Notes: a model not told the origin generated them from the letters alone. A stretch of 64,000 nt of DNA from Olleya aquimaris (GCF_003259525.1 NZ_QLLO01000011.1:1-64000); one strand, 5' to 3'. Positions 19,680 to 29,730 are shown, counted from the first letter of the stretch. Program-made: numbers and translations.

Positions 19680-19781
19680 TAAATTCTTAACAGAATTTAA
19701 AAATATTCCACTTATTTATTTATTTTATAATGAAACTCACTTTTTTATGAGATTTTCATAATTTTTTAGGAATTTTTGGTC

Positions 19782-19812
19782 TTGTAGAATCAACAATTTA
19801 TATGTAAATTTG
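19782..19812 (+). promoter_or_regulatory. Promoter of the fused E1 dehydrogenase
   Basis: TAAATTTG at 19805-19812 matches the -7 box TAnnTTTG, with TTG at 19782-19784 as the -33 part, 20 bp apart. The ATG is at 19833, giving a short leader. Confidence 0.5.
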
Positions 19813-19832
19813 CGTGAATAAATTCCTTAAAT

Positions 19833-22244
19833 ATGCAAACAAAAGCTAACACTAAAGAAGACTTGTCTTTTGAAGATTTTAAAACGGAAGTCCTTAACGA
19901 TTATAAAATAGCAGTTACAAGTCGTGAGTGCAGTTTATTAGGTCGTCGAGAAGTGTTAACTGGTAAAGCAAAATTTGGAATTTTTGGTGATGGTAAAGAA
20001 GTGCCTCAATTAGCTATGGCTAAAGCCTTTAAAAATGGTGATTTTAGATCTGGATATTACAGAGATCAAACATTTATGATGGCTATTGGCGAGTTGACTA
20101 TCGAGCAGTTTTTTGCTGGATTGTATGCTAATACAGATTTAGCACAAGAACCCATGTCTGCAGGACGACAAATGGGTGGTCACTTTGCCACACACAGTTT
20201 AGATGAAAATGGGCAATGGAAAAACCTAACCAAACAAAAAAACTCAAGCTCTGACATCTCTCCTACTGCTGGCCAAATGCCAAGATTATTAGGTTTAGCA
20301 CAAGCTTCTAAAATATACAGAAATGTTAAAGGTATTGATACTACTAATTTTTCCGTAAACGGAAATGAAGTCGCTTGGGGAACTATAGGAAACGCTAGTA
20401 CTAGCGAAGGCTTGTTTTTTGAAACTATAAATGCAGCAGGTGTATTACAAGTCCCAATGGTAATTAGCATTTGGGATGACGAATATGGGATTTCTGTACA
20501 CGCTAAACATCAAACTACTAAAGAAAATATTTCTGAAATCCTAAAAGGGTTTCAACGTGATAAAAATAATAAAGGATACGAGATATTACGCGTCAAAGGT
20601 TGGGATTATGCTAACCTAATTGCCACGTATGAAGAAGCTTCAAAAATAGCTAGAGAAGAACACGTTCCTGTTTTAATTCATGTTAACGAGTTAACACAAC
20701 CTCAAGGTCATTCTACTTCTGGATCACACGAGCGTTACAAAGATAAAGACCGTTTAAATTGGGAAGCAGAAAACGACTGTAACCTAAAAATGCGTCATTG
20801 GTTAATAGATAATGGCATTGCTACAGATGAAGAATTACAAACTGTAGAAAAGGACATTAAAAAGCAAGTAAGAGAAGCTAAAAAAGCAGCTTGGACTAAT
20901 TTTTTAAAGCCATCTTTAACAGAAAAACAAGAATTAATTACACTTTTAAAGCAAGTCGCACAATCTAGCCCAAACAAGGTATTTATTGAAAAAATAATAA
21001 ACGATTTATCAGACATAAAAGAACCTAACCGTAAAGATGCTATTTCTAGCGCTAGAAAAGTATTACGTTATGTTATTTCTGATCAATCACCTGCTAAACA
21101 ACAACTTTTAGATTGGATTGAATCCTTTTTTGAAAAAGTACAACCGTTATACAGCTCTGATTTATACAGCGAAAACGACTCTGCAGCCATCAATATTAAG
21201 GAGGTGAAACCAACTTATGATGCTAATGTAGAACAGGTAGATGGTCGTGTGGTATTAAGAGAAAACTTTGATTATATTTTTAATAAATATCCTGAAGCAT
21301 TAGTTTTTGGTGAAGATGCAGGAAATATTGGTGATGTAAACCAAGGACTAGAAGGCTTACAAGAAAAGTATGGCGAGCTACGTGTGGCTGATGCAGGAAT
21401 TAGAGAAGCAACTATTTTAGGTCAAGGTATAGGTATGGCTATGCGAGGATTACGTCCTATTGCAGAAATCCAATATCTAGATTACATCATGTACGCCTTA
21501 CAAATAATAAGTGATGATTTAGCTACTTTACGTTACAGAACCAAAGGGCGACAAAAAGCACCTTTAATTGTACGTACACGTGGACATAGATTAGAAGGTA
21601 TTTGGCACTCTGGATCACAAATGGGTGGTGTGCTAAATCTAGTAAGAGGAATACATGTTTTAGTGCCAAGAAACATGACTAAAGCTGCCGGTTTTTATAA
21701 TACATTATTAGAAAGTGATGAGCCTGCTTTAATCGTAGAATGTTTAAATGGTTACCGATTAAAAGAAAATTTACCAACTAATATTGGTGAATTTAAAACA
21801 CCTATTGGTGTGGTTGAAACGGTTAAAGAAGGTACAGATATCACCTTAGTCTCTTATGGTTCTACTTTAAGAATTGTAGAGCAAGCTGTAAAAGAATTAA
21901 TAGAAGTTGGTATTGATGCTGAAGTTATTGATGTACAATCGTTATTACCGTTTGATTTAAACCACGATATTGTAAAAAGTATAGCCAAAACTAACCGATT
22001 AATGGTTATTGATGAAGATGTTCCAGGTGGTGCTTCAGCTTATATTTTAGATGAAATTTTAAACAAACAAAATGCGTTTCAGTATTTAGATAGTCAGCCA
22101 AAAACGTTAGCAGCAAAACCACACAGACCAGCTTATGGTACAGATGGTGATTATTTTTCAAAACCGTCTGTAGAAGACGTTTTTGAAGCGGTTTATGCTG
22201 TTATGCATGAAGCTAATCCAAGTCATTATCCAAAGCTTCGTTAA
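19833..22244 (+). CDS. 2-oxoacid dehydrogenase E1, fused alpha and beta subunits
   Basis: 803 residues. The N-terminal ~400 residues are E1 alpha: substrate channel region GYYRDQTFM and the thiamine-diphosphate GxxGN region (GTIGNAS). The C-terminal ~330 residues are E1 beta (FGEDAGNIGDV ... RIADAGIRE-like ... PKTLAAKPHRPAYGTDG). In most bacteria these are two genes. Bacteroidota use this fused form, probably for branched-chain or related 2-oxoacids giving iso/anteiso fatty acid precursors. A strong terminator follows. E2 and E3 are not in the window. Confidence 0.92.
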   Translation: MQTKANTKEDLSFEDFKTEVLNDYKIAVTSRECSLLGRREVLTGKAKFGIFGDGKEVPQLAMAKAFKNGDFRSGYYRDQTFMMAIGELTIEQFFAGLYANTDLAQEPMSAGRQMGGHFATHSLDENGQWKNLTKQKNSSSDISPTAGQMPRLLGLAQASKIYRNVKGIDTTNFSVNGNEVAWGTIGNASTSEGLFFETINAAGVLQVPMVISIWDDEYGISVHAKHQTTKENISEILKGFQRDKNNKGYEILRVKGWDYANLIATYEEASKIAREEHVPVLIHVNELTQPQGHSTSGSHERYKDKDRLNWEAENDCNLKMRHWLIDNGIATDEELQTVEKDIKKQVREAKKAAWTNFLKPSLTEKQELITLLKQVAQSSPNKVFIEKIINDLSDIKEPNRKDAISSARKVLRYVISDQSPAKQQLLDWIESFFEKVQPLYSSDLYSENDSAAINIKEVKPTYDANVEQVDGRVVLRENFDYIFNKYPEALVFGEDAGNIGDVNQGLEGLQEKYGELRVADAGIREATILGQGIGMAMRGLRPIAEIQYLDYIMYALQIISDDLATLRYRTKGRQKAPLIVRTRGHRLEGIWHSGSQMGGVLNLVRGIHVLVPRNMTKAAGFYNTLLESDEPALIVECLNGYRLKENLPTNIGEFKTPIGVVETVKEGTDITLVSYGSTLRIVEQAVKELIEVGIDAEVIDVQSLLPFDLNHDIVKSIAKTNRLMVIDEDVPGGASAYILDEILNKQNAFQYLDSQPKTLAAKPHRPAYGTDGDYFSKPSVEDVFEAVYAVMHEANPSHYPKLR

Positions 22245-22263
22245 GATATTATACAAAAAAAAG

Positions 22264-22300
22264 AAAGCGCATTTTATTAATTATAAGATGCGCTTTTTTT
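22264..22300. terminator. Terminator after E1 dehydrogenase
   Basis: AAAGCGCAT (22264-22272) pairs with ATGCGCTTT (22288-22296), then T to 22300. It lies between convergent genes and can act on both strands. Confidence 0.75.
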
Positions 22301-22316
22301 GTTGTTTAAAATGTCA

Positions 22317-23147
22317 TTATTCGTTTAAAAAATCAATCAATATTTTGTTCAACTCTTCTTTGTGTGTGATGTTTAAACCATGTGGTGCACCTTTAATTAC
22401 TTTAAAGGTATTATTTTTTATGCCTTTTGCTGCTTGATTAGCAGAGGTTTCGATTGGGACTGTTCCATCTGCATCTCCATGAACAATTAAAGTAGGCACA
22501 TTCACATATTGTAATTCGTCTCTAAAATCTGTGTGCATCCATGCTTTAGCAGCTTCAATAGTCCCTCTTGGTGAAGCATGAGAGGCCACAATAAAATCGT
22601 AATCTAATTGTGCTTGACTGACCTTGTCTTTATTGTCTTCAAAATTATAAAACCCTTTAGAAAATTCTTTTAAAAAACCAACACGATCATTTTCTAACGC
22701 ATCTTTAATATCGTTTAAGGCGCTTTCTGGAACACCTGAAGGATTGTCATCTTTTTGTTTCACTAAAGGAATAATACTACTTATTAAAGCAACTTTAGCA
22801 ACGTTATCTGTTCCGTAATCGGTACAATAACGCACCACTTCTCCTCCACCCATCGAGAATCCGACGATGATAACATCTTCTAATTTTAAGTGTAAAATGA
22901 GTTCGTGTAAATCACTAGCTAACGAGGAATAATCGTATCCATCCCAAGGTGCAGAGCTAATTCCAAATCCGCGTCTGTCATAAGAAATGCATCTGTAACC
23001 AGATTCTACTATTTTCCAAACTTGGTGCTCCCAAGATTTTCTACTTAAGGGCCATCCGTGAATTAAAATTACAGGTTGTCCCTGTCCATAATCTTCATAA
23101 AAAATATCCACAGATATTTTTTTGTTTTTGTTTGTAATAAAAGGCAT
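22317..23147 (-). CDS. Alpha/beta hydrolase (haloperoxidase/esterase-like)
   Basis: 276 residues. Oxyanion motif HGWPLS (about 30-35), nucleophile elbow GFSMGG (S98), acid D225 or D227 in HGDADGTVP and histidine H256 in GAPHGLN. This set and the DRRGFG strand are typical of the non-heme chloroperoxidase/arylesterase group; the natural substrate is unknown. It has no signal peptide, so it is cytoplasmic. It is convergent with E1 and divergent from the T9SS type B gene, 195 bp away. Confidence 0.9.
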   Translation of the reverse strand: MPFITNKNKKISVDIFYEDYGQGQPVILIHGWPLSRKSWEHQVWKIVESGYRCISYDRRGFGISSAPWDGYDYSSLASDLHELILHLKLEDVIIVGFSMGGGEVVRYCTDYGTDNVAKVALISSIIPLVKQKDDNPSGVPESALNDIKDALENDRVGFLKEFSKGFYNFEDNKDKVSQAQLDYDFIVASHASPRGTIEAAKAWMHTDFRDELQYVNVPTLIVHGDADGTVPIETSANQAAKGIKNNTFKVIKGAPHGLNITHKEELNKILIDFLNE

Positions 23148-23342
23148 AAATTGAGTGTTTTGGTTGTTTTAACAAATTACAAATTCAAAATCCAATGTCT
23201 TGTTAAATGACACTTAAAGTAATACTAAGACTTAGTTAAAATATCAAAACTTCTTAATTTGATTTAATAGCATACCTTCAAAAAAAATTATTACAAATTA
23301 GCATTGAATAATATAGGTGCTTTTTATACCTTTATTTAAATA

Positions 23343-26114
23343 TTGCTATTTAATTTTTTGAAACCTCAATTTTACATATCCAAGCTAGTATTTATCCTAG
23401 TGTTTTTGTTAAGCGTGACTTTACACGCCCAAAGAGAATCTGCTAATTGGTATTTTGGAGATTTTGCAGGTGTTAGTTTTAATACTGGTAGTCCAGTAGC
23501 ACTAACCAATGGTGCTTTAATGACCAAAGAAGGTTGTGCGACAATTTCTGACCCAAATGGAAATTTATTATTCTATACAGACGGGAAAACAGTCTATGAC
23601 AAGACCCACAACATTATGCCTAACGGAACAGGGTTAATGGGTGATAGTTCTAGTACAGAATCTGCTATAATTATTCCTAAACCAGGTACAACCTCATCGT
23701 ATTATATTTTTACTACAGATAAACCCAGTTACTTTTTATCTGAAACAGACCCAATTGACGGACTTAATTATTCTGAAGTCAATATGCAACTAAACAATGG
23801 ATTGGGAGACATTGTTGCAACCAACAAAAATGTACACTTAATTACGTATGATGCAACTGATGCTATTGAAAATGAATATAAAAACTCTGAAAAACTAACA
23901 GCAGTTACCCATGGAAATGGTAGTGATGTTTGGGTGATAACTCAATTTATGAATAAGTTTTTTGCGTTTCTGGTTACTGCAGTTGGTGTAAACGAAACAC
24001 CTGTTGTATCTACTGTCCCTCAAACCGTTTTTCCTAGAATTAACGAAGCCGGTTCTAATATTACTGCTATTGGATATTTAAAGGTTTCGCCAGACGGTAA
24101 ACAAATAGCAATTGCACATAGCTCTACATCTTTAGGTAGTCCAACAACTGGATTACGTAAATCTGGAAAAGTATTACTTTACAATTTTAATAACTCTACC
24201 GGAAGTGTCACTAACCAACGTTTACTACTAGACAACTCTTATCCTTATGGTGTGGAGTTTTCGCCAAATTCAAAATTACTATACGTGACAGCTTCACAGT
24301 TTAGCATAGACGATTTATTTGTTAATAGTAGCTTGTTGCAATACAACACAGAAAGTCCTAACGTAGCAGCATCACAAACAGTAATAAACACTTCGCAAAA
24401 TGTGGCTGGTGCTTTACAATTAGCTATAGACGGAAAAATCTATCGTGCAGGTTATGTGTTATTTGGTGAAGGCACACACCTGTCTGTTATTAATAATCCA
24501 AATAATTTAGGAACCAATTGTGGTTACTCTCATAATTCCTTTTTTTTACAAAACCGAACTGCACAAATAGGCTTACCTCCTTTTGTACAGTCTATTTTTA
24601 AGTTTTCATTTAATTACGAGGATATTTGTTTAAACGATAGCACCCATTTTTATATTACCTCAGAAGATCCTTATGATAGTGTATTGTGGGATTTTGGTGA
24701 TGGTAGCACTTCTACCATCGCAGAGCCTTACCATACCTATTCGCAACCAGGTACATATATTGTGAGTTTAACAATGTCTATTAACGGAATAGATTATGAT
24801 CCTTTAATAAAACAAGTACTTATCTCTGAGCCACCTCAAGTTATTCAAAACACTTACGATTTATATGCGTGCGACTCTTTTGACGCTAATGCAACAGATG
24901 GTATAACCACTTTTAATTTACACGATGCAGATGATGCATTAGTTATAAATAATTCTGATAATTTTCAAGTATACTATTATCACACTTTAACAGATGCAGA
25001 AAACGACTATAATAACAGCTCCTCTATTGATCCAATTTATACCAATCAAACCAATCAAGAACTAGTAGTAGCTAAAGTCACTAAGCCCAACACCAATTGC
25101 TATAACATTGCTTATGTTAGACTAAACACCTCTCAATCTGTAGATGTAGGCACCTATCAATTAGAAACTTGTGATAGCGAAAACACTGGCGAAGCGCTAT
25201 TTGATTTAAATAGTATTAGAAACACTATTATTAATAGCTTATCTATAAACGGAACCATCACTGTCAATTTTTATCTATCACAACAAGACGCAGCTAATAA
25301 TTTAAACAGTTTACCAGACCAATATACTTCTACTAACACAACGCTTTATGTTGGCATATCTAACAATAATGTTTGTTATGGTTTTGGACTGTTAGAGCTT
25401 ATTGTTGGTAGCTTCCCTATAATAGACCATCAACATATAGAAGTTTGTCAATCGGATTTTCCAGTAACTATAGACGCTGGACTAGACACATCGATAGCTT
25501 CTAATTATAATTATACTTGGAGCACTAATCAACACTCAAATAGCATACTTATTAATACAGAAGGCACTTATAGCGTAACCATAACAGATCCTATTTTAAA
25601 TTGTAATAAAACCATTAATATTGTTGTAAATCAGGTTCCTACGCCAGATATTTCATCAATAACTGTTGAAGATTATACCGCAACAATACATGTAACTGGT
25701 GATTCAAATTATTTTGAATTTGCTTTAGATAACACCTTTGGAAGTTATCAAACCTCCAATGTGTTTTACAATGTAACTCCTGGTGACCACACAGTATATA
25801 TTAGAGATATTTACCAATGTCAGGAAATATCAAGGACCATAAAAGTATTAGGATTTCCTAAATATTTTACACCAAATAACGATACAGTTAATGACTATTG
25901 GAATGTCTTAGGCTTAGACCCAAATAGATATCCAAATTTAAAAGTGTTTATCTTTGACAGATACGGAAAACTATTAAATAGTTTTAATCCTTCCACCTCT
26001 GTTGGTTGGGATGGTACACATAACAACCAATTATTATCTCAAGATGACTATTGGTACACCTTACAATTAACAGATGGCACAGAGTATAAAGGACATTTTA
26101 CGTTAAGATTATAA
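23343..26114 (+). CDS. T9SS type B sorting domain protein with PKD domain
   Basis: 923 residues; the frame opens with TTG at 23343, and a second TTG at 23358 would fit the signal peptide (ending ...LHAQ) equally well. Residues about 30-420 look like a repeated beta-propeller (SPDGKQIAIAHS, EFSPNSKLLYVT); a PKD domain follows (WDFGDGS, about 447-500). The C-terminus FPKYFTPNNDTVNDYWN ... IFDRYGKLL ... GWDGTHN is the gliding-motility/type B sorting domain. The protein should be secreted or surface-bound by T9SS, as an adhesin or matrix protein. It overlaps the DUF202 gene by 1 bp. Confidence 0.88.
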   Translation: MLFNFLKPQFYISKLVFILVFLLSVTLHAQRESANWYFGDFAGVSFNTGSPVALTNGALMTKEGCATISDPNGNLLFYTDGKTVYDKTHNIMPNGTGLMGDSSSTESAIIIPKPGTTSSYYIFTTDKPSYFLSETDPIDGLNYSEVNMQLNNGLGDIVATNKNVHLITYDATDAIENEYKNSEKLTAVTHGNGSDVWVITQFMNKFFAFLVTAVGVNETPVVSTVPQTVFPRINEAGSNITAIGYLKVSPDGKQIAIAHSSTSLGSPTTGLRKSGKVLLYNFNNSTGSVTNQRLLLDNSYPYGVEFSPNSKLLYVTASQFSIDDLFVNSSLLQYNTESPNVAASQTVINTSQNVAGALQLAIDGKIYRAGYVLFGEGTHLSVINNPNNLGTNCGYSHNSFFLQNRTAQIGLPPFVQSIFKFSFNYEDICLNDSTHFYITSEDPYDSVLWDFGDGSTSTIAEPYHTYSQPGTYIVSLTMSINGIDYDPLIKQVLISEPPQVIQNTYDLYACDSFDANATDGITTFNLHDADDALVINNSDNFQVYYYHTLTDAENDYNNSSSIDPIYTNQTNQELVVAKVTKPNTNCYNIAYVRLNTSQSVDVGTYQLETCDSENTGEALFDLNSIRNTIINSLSINGTITVNFYLSQQDAANNLNSLPDQYTSTNTTLYVGISNNNVCYGFGLLELIVGSFPIIDHQHIEVCQSDFPVTIDAGLDTSIASNYNYTWSTNQHSNSILINTEGTYSVTITDPILNCNKTINIVVNQVPTPDISSITVEDYTATIHVTGDSNYFEFALDNTFGSYQTSNVFYNVTPGDHTVYIRDIYQCQEISRTIKVLGFPKYFTPNNDTVNDYWNVLGLDPNRYPNLKVFIFDRYGKLLNSFNPSTSVGWDGTHNNQLLSQDDYWYTLQLTDGTEYKGHFTLRL

Positions 26115-26374
26115 TGAAAGAAGAACAAATCGATTTAACCACCAGAGATTGGCTAGCTATAGAGCGTACTAAACTAGCAAACGAGCGCACCTTTTTAGCT
26201 TATTTTAGAACCTTTTTAGTCATACTAGGCACAGGAATAACCATTTTAAAAATAGAACTTTTTGAAGACCTAAAAACCTTTGGTATTGTATTAATTATAA
26301 TTGCACCTATTATTTTAATTATTGGTATTATTAGGTTGTTTATAGTAAAACGTACTATAAAAAAGCATTACTAA
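26114..26374 (+). CDS. DUF202 membrane protein
   Basis: 86 residues. The start codon shares an A with the TAA stop of the T9SS gene. The N-terminus DWLAIERTKLANERTFLAYFRTFL is the classic DUF202 signature; two transmembrane helices follow (about 30-50 and 56-78). It is also called YidH-like. Function is not known. The tight overlap suggests translational coupling. Confidence 0.9.
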   Translation: MKEEQIDLTTRDWLAIERTKLANERTFLAYFRTFLVILGTGITILKIELFEDLKTFGIVLIIIAPIILIIGIIRLFIVKRTIKKHY

Positions 26375-26385
26375 TTACTGAGTAA

Positions 26386-26465
26386 GCAGGAATCCACTAA
26401 TAAGTAAAATAGATTCCTGCTTTCGCAGGAAAGTCAAACAAAAAGATTTCCGCCTACGCGGAAAT
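26386..26465. repeat. REP-like cluster of palindromes
   Basis: Three hairpins lie in 80 bp: GCAGGAATC (26386-26394) with GATTCCTGC (26412-26420); TTCCTGC-tttc-GCAGGAA (26414-26431); and ATTTCCGC-ctac-GCGGAAAT (26446-26465). The first two compete for the same arm. They resemble short dispersed palindromes of Flavobacteriaceae. A related hairpin is at 59769-59784. There is no T-run, so these are not typical terminators. Confidence 0.65.
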
Positions 26466-26482
26466 GAAAAAAGAGTTTTTCA

Positions 26483-26956
26483 ATGAAAGCAGTATCTGTA
26501 GTCACCATACGTAAAGAGTTAAAACACAGGTCTAACGAGGAGTTGGCACAATTGTGCTTACGTTTGGCTAGATTTAAAAAAGAAAACAAAGAGCTACTCA
26601 CCTATTTATTGTTTGAAGCAGACAGCGAAGCTGGTTATATCGAAACCGTTAAAGCAGAAATTGACGAACAGTTTGAACAGATTAACACAGACAGCTTTTT
26701 TTACATTAAAAAAAGTGTGCGTAAGATATTACGAAACACTAAAAAGTACATTAGATACTCGCTTAACAAAGAAACTGAAGTCGAACTGCTTCTCTACTTT
26801 TGTAAGAAGTTAAAAGCTATGAAACCTTCTATTTCTAGAAACACGACACTAACCAATTTATACGACAGAAACATTGAAGCCATTACTAAAAAGATTTTGG
26901 CATTGCATGAAGATTTACAGTATGATTATACTTTAGCGTTGGAGGAGATGGATTAG
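26483..26956 (+). CDS. Conserved hypothetical helical protein
   Basis: 157 residues, no signal peptide or membrane segment. It is charged and predicted to be almost entirely helical (RKELKHRSNEELAQLCLRLARFKKENKELL). I do not recognise a named family; it looks like flavobacterial conserved hypotheticals. It stands alone, followed by a bidirectional terminator shared with the convergent PfpI gene. Confidence 0.7.
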   Translation: MKAVSVVTIRKELKHRSNEELAQLCLRLARFKKENKELLTYLLFEADSEAGYIETVKAEIDEQFEQINTDSFFYIKKSVRKILRNTKKYIRYSLNKETEVELLLYFCKKLKAMKPSISRNTTLTNLYDRNIEAITKKILALHEDLQYDYTLALEEMD

Positions 26957-27080
26957 GTTATCTTAACGTATAGATATGGCGAGTTTTCAATTCGCTATAT
27001 CGAATGTTAAGCTAAGTTAGATTTTTATTTTAACAATATCAATAGTCTGCGACAATGACTTGTCAGTATTTATAAACAAA

Positions 27081-27109
27081 AAAAAGCCAACCAAATGGTT
27101 GACTTTTTT
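27081..27109. terminator. Bidirectional terminator between 26483 gene and PfpI gene
   Basis: GCCAACC (27086-27092) pairs with GGTTGAC (27097-27103, one G-T pair), with an A-run on the left and a T-run on the right, so it can stop transcription from both convergent genes. Confidence 0.7.
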
Positions 27110-27130
27110 AAGATTCAATCTATAAATTAA

Positions 27131-27691
27131 TTATGCAGTTTGCATCTCGTGTTTACCTTCGTAAACCTCTTCTATTAACTTGGCATTAAAAGCTGGTAAA
27201 TCGTTTGGATTACGACTAGTTACTAAACCTTCGTCTACCACAACTTCGCTATCTTCCCATTGTGCGCCTGCATTTACTAAGTCTTTTTTAATTGAGTTGT
27301 AAGAGGTTACTTTACGACCTTGCAAGACATCTGCTTCTGCTAATAACCATGGTGCGTGGCAAATAGCTGCAACTGGTTTTTTACTAGTAAAAAACGACTT
27401 TACAAATCGTACTGCATCGTCATTACGTCTTAAGGTATCTGGATTAATGACTCCACCTGGTAATACTAGTGCGTTATAATCCGTTTCCGATACATCGTTT
27501 AAAGTTTTATCTACAGAATACTCGTTGCTCCAATTTCCGTCTTTCCATCCTTTAATGGTTCCAGAATTTTCAGAAACAATATGCACTTCTGCACCTGCGT
27601 TTTTTAACGCATTCATTGGTTCTTTTAATTCACTTTCTTCAAATCCATTGGTTGCTAAAATGGCAACTTTTTTTCCGTTTAAATCTTTCAT
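27131..27691 (-). CDS. DJ-1/PfpI-family type 1 glutamine amidotransferase-like protein
   Basis: 186 residues. The nucleophile elbow AICHAPW (C111-H112) and a conserved acid (E18 in NGFEESEL) define the PfpI/YhbO group. The motif SRNPNDLPAF near the C-terminus is also typical. Members act as proteases or deglycases in stress; which applies is unresolved. It is monocistronic, convergent with the 26483 gene. Confidence 0.92.
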   Translation of the reverse strand: MKDLNGKKVAILATNGFEESELKEPMNALKNAGAEVHIVSENSGTIKGWKDGNWSNEYSVDKTLNDVSETDYNALVLPGGVINPDTLRRNDDAVRFVKSFFTSKKPVAAICHAPWLLAEADVLQGRKVTSYNSIKKDLVNAGAQWEDSEVVVDEGLVTSRNPNDLPAFNAKLIEEVYEGKHEMQTA

Positions 27692-27855
27692 AGTTTTTAT
27701 TTTGGTTTTAATTGTTAATAATCCGATTCATCACTAAGATACTGTAAATACTAGCGTTTCACGAATTTTAAACCAGGTTTAACTTGGATTTAATAGGATG
27801 TGTTAAAGAATGTAGTTGTAATGTTAAAAGTGAGAATTAACGTTAAAAAAATTAA

Positions 27856-28227
27856 CTATTTGGGTTCGATTATTAAAAAGACTGCAGTACTATCTCCAAC
27901 ATTTAAGACTTCATGCTCACTCAACTCGGTATTAGACCAATTGACACCTGTAGCGACTGGTACATCTCTAGTACCTTTATAATCAGTAATCCTAAAAGTA
28001 CTTCCAGCTAAGGTGTACCCAAAATGAGGTTTGTGGTAGTGTTTTTGGTGACCTACATTAGGTGGAAAGGTGCATTTTAAAATGCGTTGCTGTTTGGTTT
28101 CGGATAGAACTTCACACACTTTTTTTCCGTTCCATCCTGCTTCTAAAGGATCTGGAAGGGTTTGTGTGGGTTTACATGATACTAAAACCAATATTAAAAC
28201 TAAAATTAAAAAGGAGTTTTTCATCAT
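27856..28227 (-). CDS. Cupin-fold lipoprotein
   Basis: 123 residues. The signal ends LVSC18, a lipobox. A single cupin fold follows: GHQKHYHKPHFGYTL supplies a cluster of histidines for metal, and the second motif is near SEHEVLNVGDST. Substrate is unknown. It lies 6 bp after the DinB-like gene on the same strand and is probably the last gene of the holA transcript. Confidence 0.8.
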   Translation of the reverse strand: MMKNSFLILVLILVLVSCKPTQTLPDPLEAGWNGKKVCEVLSETKQQRILKCTFPPNVGHQKHYHKPHFGYTLAGSTFRITDYKGTRDVPVATGVNWSNTELSEHEVLNVGDSTAVFLIIEPK

Positions 28228-28233
28228 TAGTAT

Positions 28234-28695
28234 TTAAGCTTTAAGAAAATTCTCTATTTGTAAACGATGTCTTAAAATGTGTACAATTGCATGCTCTAAT
28301 AATTGTTCAACATCAAAAGTAACTCCCCATCTTGCTTTTAATTGATGCATATTTAATTCCTTATCTGTTAAATGACTTATCTTTTTTAGAATAGCTTCAG
28401 TATAATCAACCATTTTATCAAGCTCTTTTATGGCTTCAATTGGATTATTAATAGTCATTTCATATTCTATCCAAGTACTATCTTTAGTAATTGTATCCAG
28501 ATAACTAGCATATAAATATCCAGAATGCACACAATGGTTTATAACTGTTGCAATTGATTTACAATCTGGATCTGATGAGTTAAAATCTCTGACTTCTAAA
28601 AATTGGCTTTCAGATAAATTAGATAGAATACTTTTTAAAGGTAACATTGCTCTTCTGTATTCAATAAGTAAGGCAACTAGCATTCTATTTTTCAT
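28234..28695 (-). CDS. DinB-like four-helix protein
   Basis: 153 residues, all helical. Histidines in INHCVHSGY and EHAIVHILRHR match the metal-binding triad of the DinB/YfiT superfamily. Members include thiol-dependent transferases (bacillithiol, mycothiol); activity here is unknown. It starts 12 bp after holA and is 6 bp from the cupin gene. Confidence 0.78.
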   Translation of the reverse strand: MKNRMLVALLIEYRRAMLPLKSILSNLSESQFLEVRDFNSSDPDCKSIATVINHCVHSGYLYASYLDTITKDSTWIEYEMTINNPIEAIKELDKMVDYTEAILKKISHLTDKELNMHQLKARWGVTFDVEQLLEHAIVHILRHRLQIENFLKA

Positions 28696-28707
28696 ATCAA
28701 CACCAAT

Positions 28708-29712
28708 TTAATTCATAATCTTAACCAGTAACTCTTTCAATAAATCACCTTGTGGTACAGCGTTACTATTAACGCCTTTACTTTTTACATCAAACTCGCG
28801 TAAGGTTGCAATGACCTGACTAACTTTTCGCATGGGATAGTTGCGTGCTGCATCCAAATATTCGTTAACAAAATAAGGGTTGACACGTAAAGCAGACGCA
28901 ACGTTTCTAGGATTTTTATCTGACATACCATGTAAGTGCAATAACTGTGAGAAAAAATTAAACAATAACGACACCGTAACAACCATTGGGTTGTCTTTTG
29001 GATTATCTGCAAAATAATGTACAATTTTAAAAGCTTGAGCAGTGTTTTTAGTCCCTATAGCTTTACGTAACTCAAAGTTGTTGTAGTCCTTACTAATTCC
29101 TATATTTTCTTCGATGTGGTCTGGAGTAATTTGCGTGTCTTTAGGTAAAACTATTTGTAGCTTTTCTAGCTCGTTGCTAATCTTGCTTAGGTCTGTCCCT
29201 AAAAACTCGACTAACATTTGTGCTGCTTTAGGAGTAATAGAATAACCTTTGGGCGACAAGACACGTCTTATCCAATCTGGTACTTGGTTATCATACAATT
29301 TTTTACTTTCATAAACATAACCTGTTTTTTTAATAGTTTTGTAAACTGCTTTACGCTTGTCTATAGACTTGTATTTGTAACATAACACCAAAACTGTCGA
29401 TGGTTGCGGATTTTTAGCATAATCTGCCAACTGGTCTATGGTTCTGGCTAGATCCTGTGCTTCTTTAACAATCACCACTTGTCGTTCTGCCATCATCGGG
29501 AAACGCTTGGCGTTACTTACAATATCTTCTATTGATACATCACGACCATACAATACCATTTGGTTAAAACCACGCTCTTCTTCGGTCAACACAGTATCTT
29601 CAATAAAATCTGAAATCTTATCAATATAATACGCCTCTTCACCCATTAACAGGTAAATAGGTTTTAGTTGTTTGTTTTTTATGTCAGTTACTAACTGTTT
29701 GACTTCGTCCAC
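28708..29712 (-). CDS. holA: DNA polymerase III subunit delta
   Basis: 334 residues. Delta opens the beta sliding clamp in the clamp-loader complex. Typical features are the N-terminal PIYLLMGEEAYYID (about 18-31), the degenerate P-loop-like core with LVLCYKYKSID, and the C-terminal collar domain (RKAIGTKNTAQAF ... QGDLLKELLVKI). Length is normal. It heads a minus-strand group with the DinB-like and cupin genes. Confidence 0.94.
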   Translation of the reverse strand: MDEVKQLVTDIKNKQLKPIYLLMGEEAYYIDKISDFIEDTVLTEEERGFNQMVLYGRDVSIEDIVSNAKRFPMMAERQVVIVKEAQDLARTIDQLADYAKNPQPSTVLVLCYKYKSIDKRKAVYKTIKKTGYVYESKKLYDNQVPDWIRRVLSPKGYSITPKAAQMLVEFLGTDLSKISNELEKLQIVLPKDTQITPDHIEENIGISKDYNNFELRKAIGTKNTAQAFKIVHYFADNPKDNPMVVTVSLLFNFFSQLLHLHGMSDKNPRNVASALRVNPYFVNEYLDAARNYPMRKVSQVIATLREFDVKSKGVNSNAVPQGDLLKELLVKIMN

Positions 29713-29730
29713 GTTTAAAAAATGGTTTTG

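Noticed and set aside
22183-22437. 84-codon open frame across the E1 stop and terminator
   Set aside because: It overlaps the terminator and the convergent hydrolase gene, and its product is not family-like.
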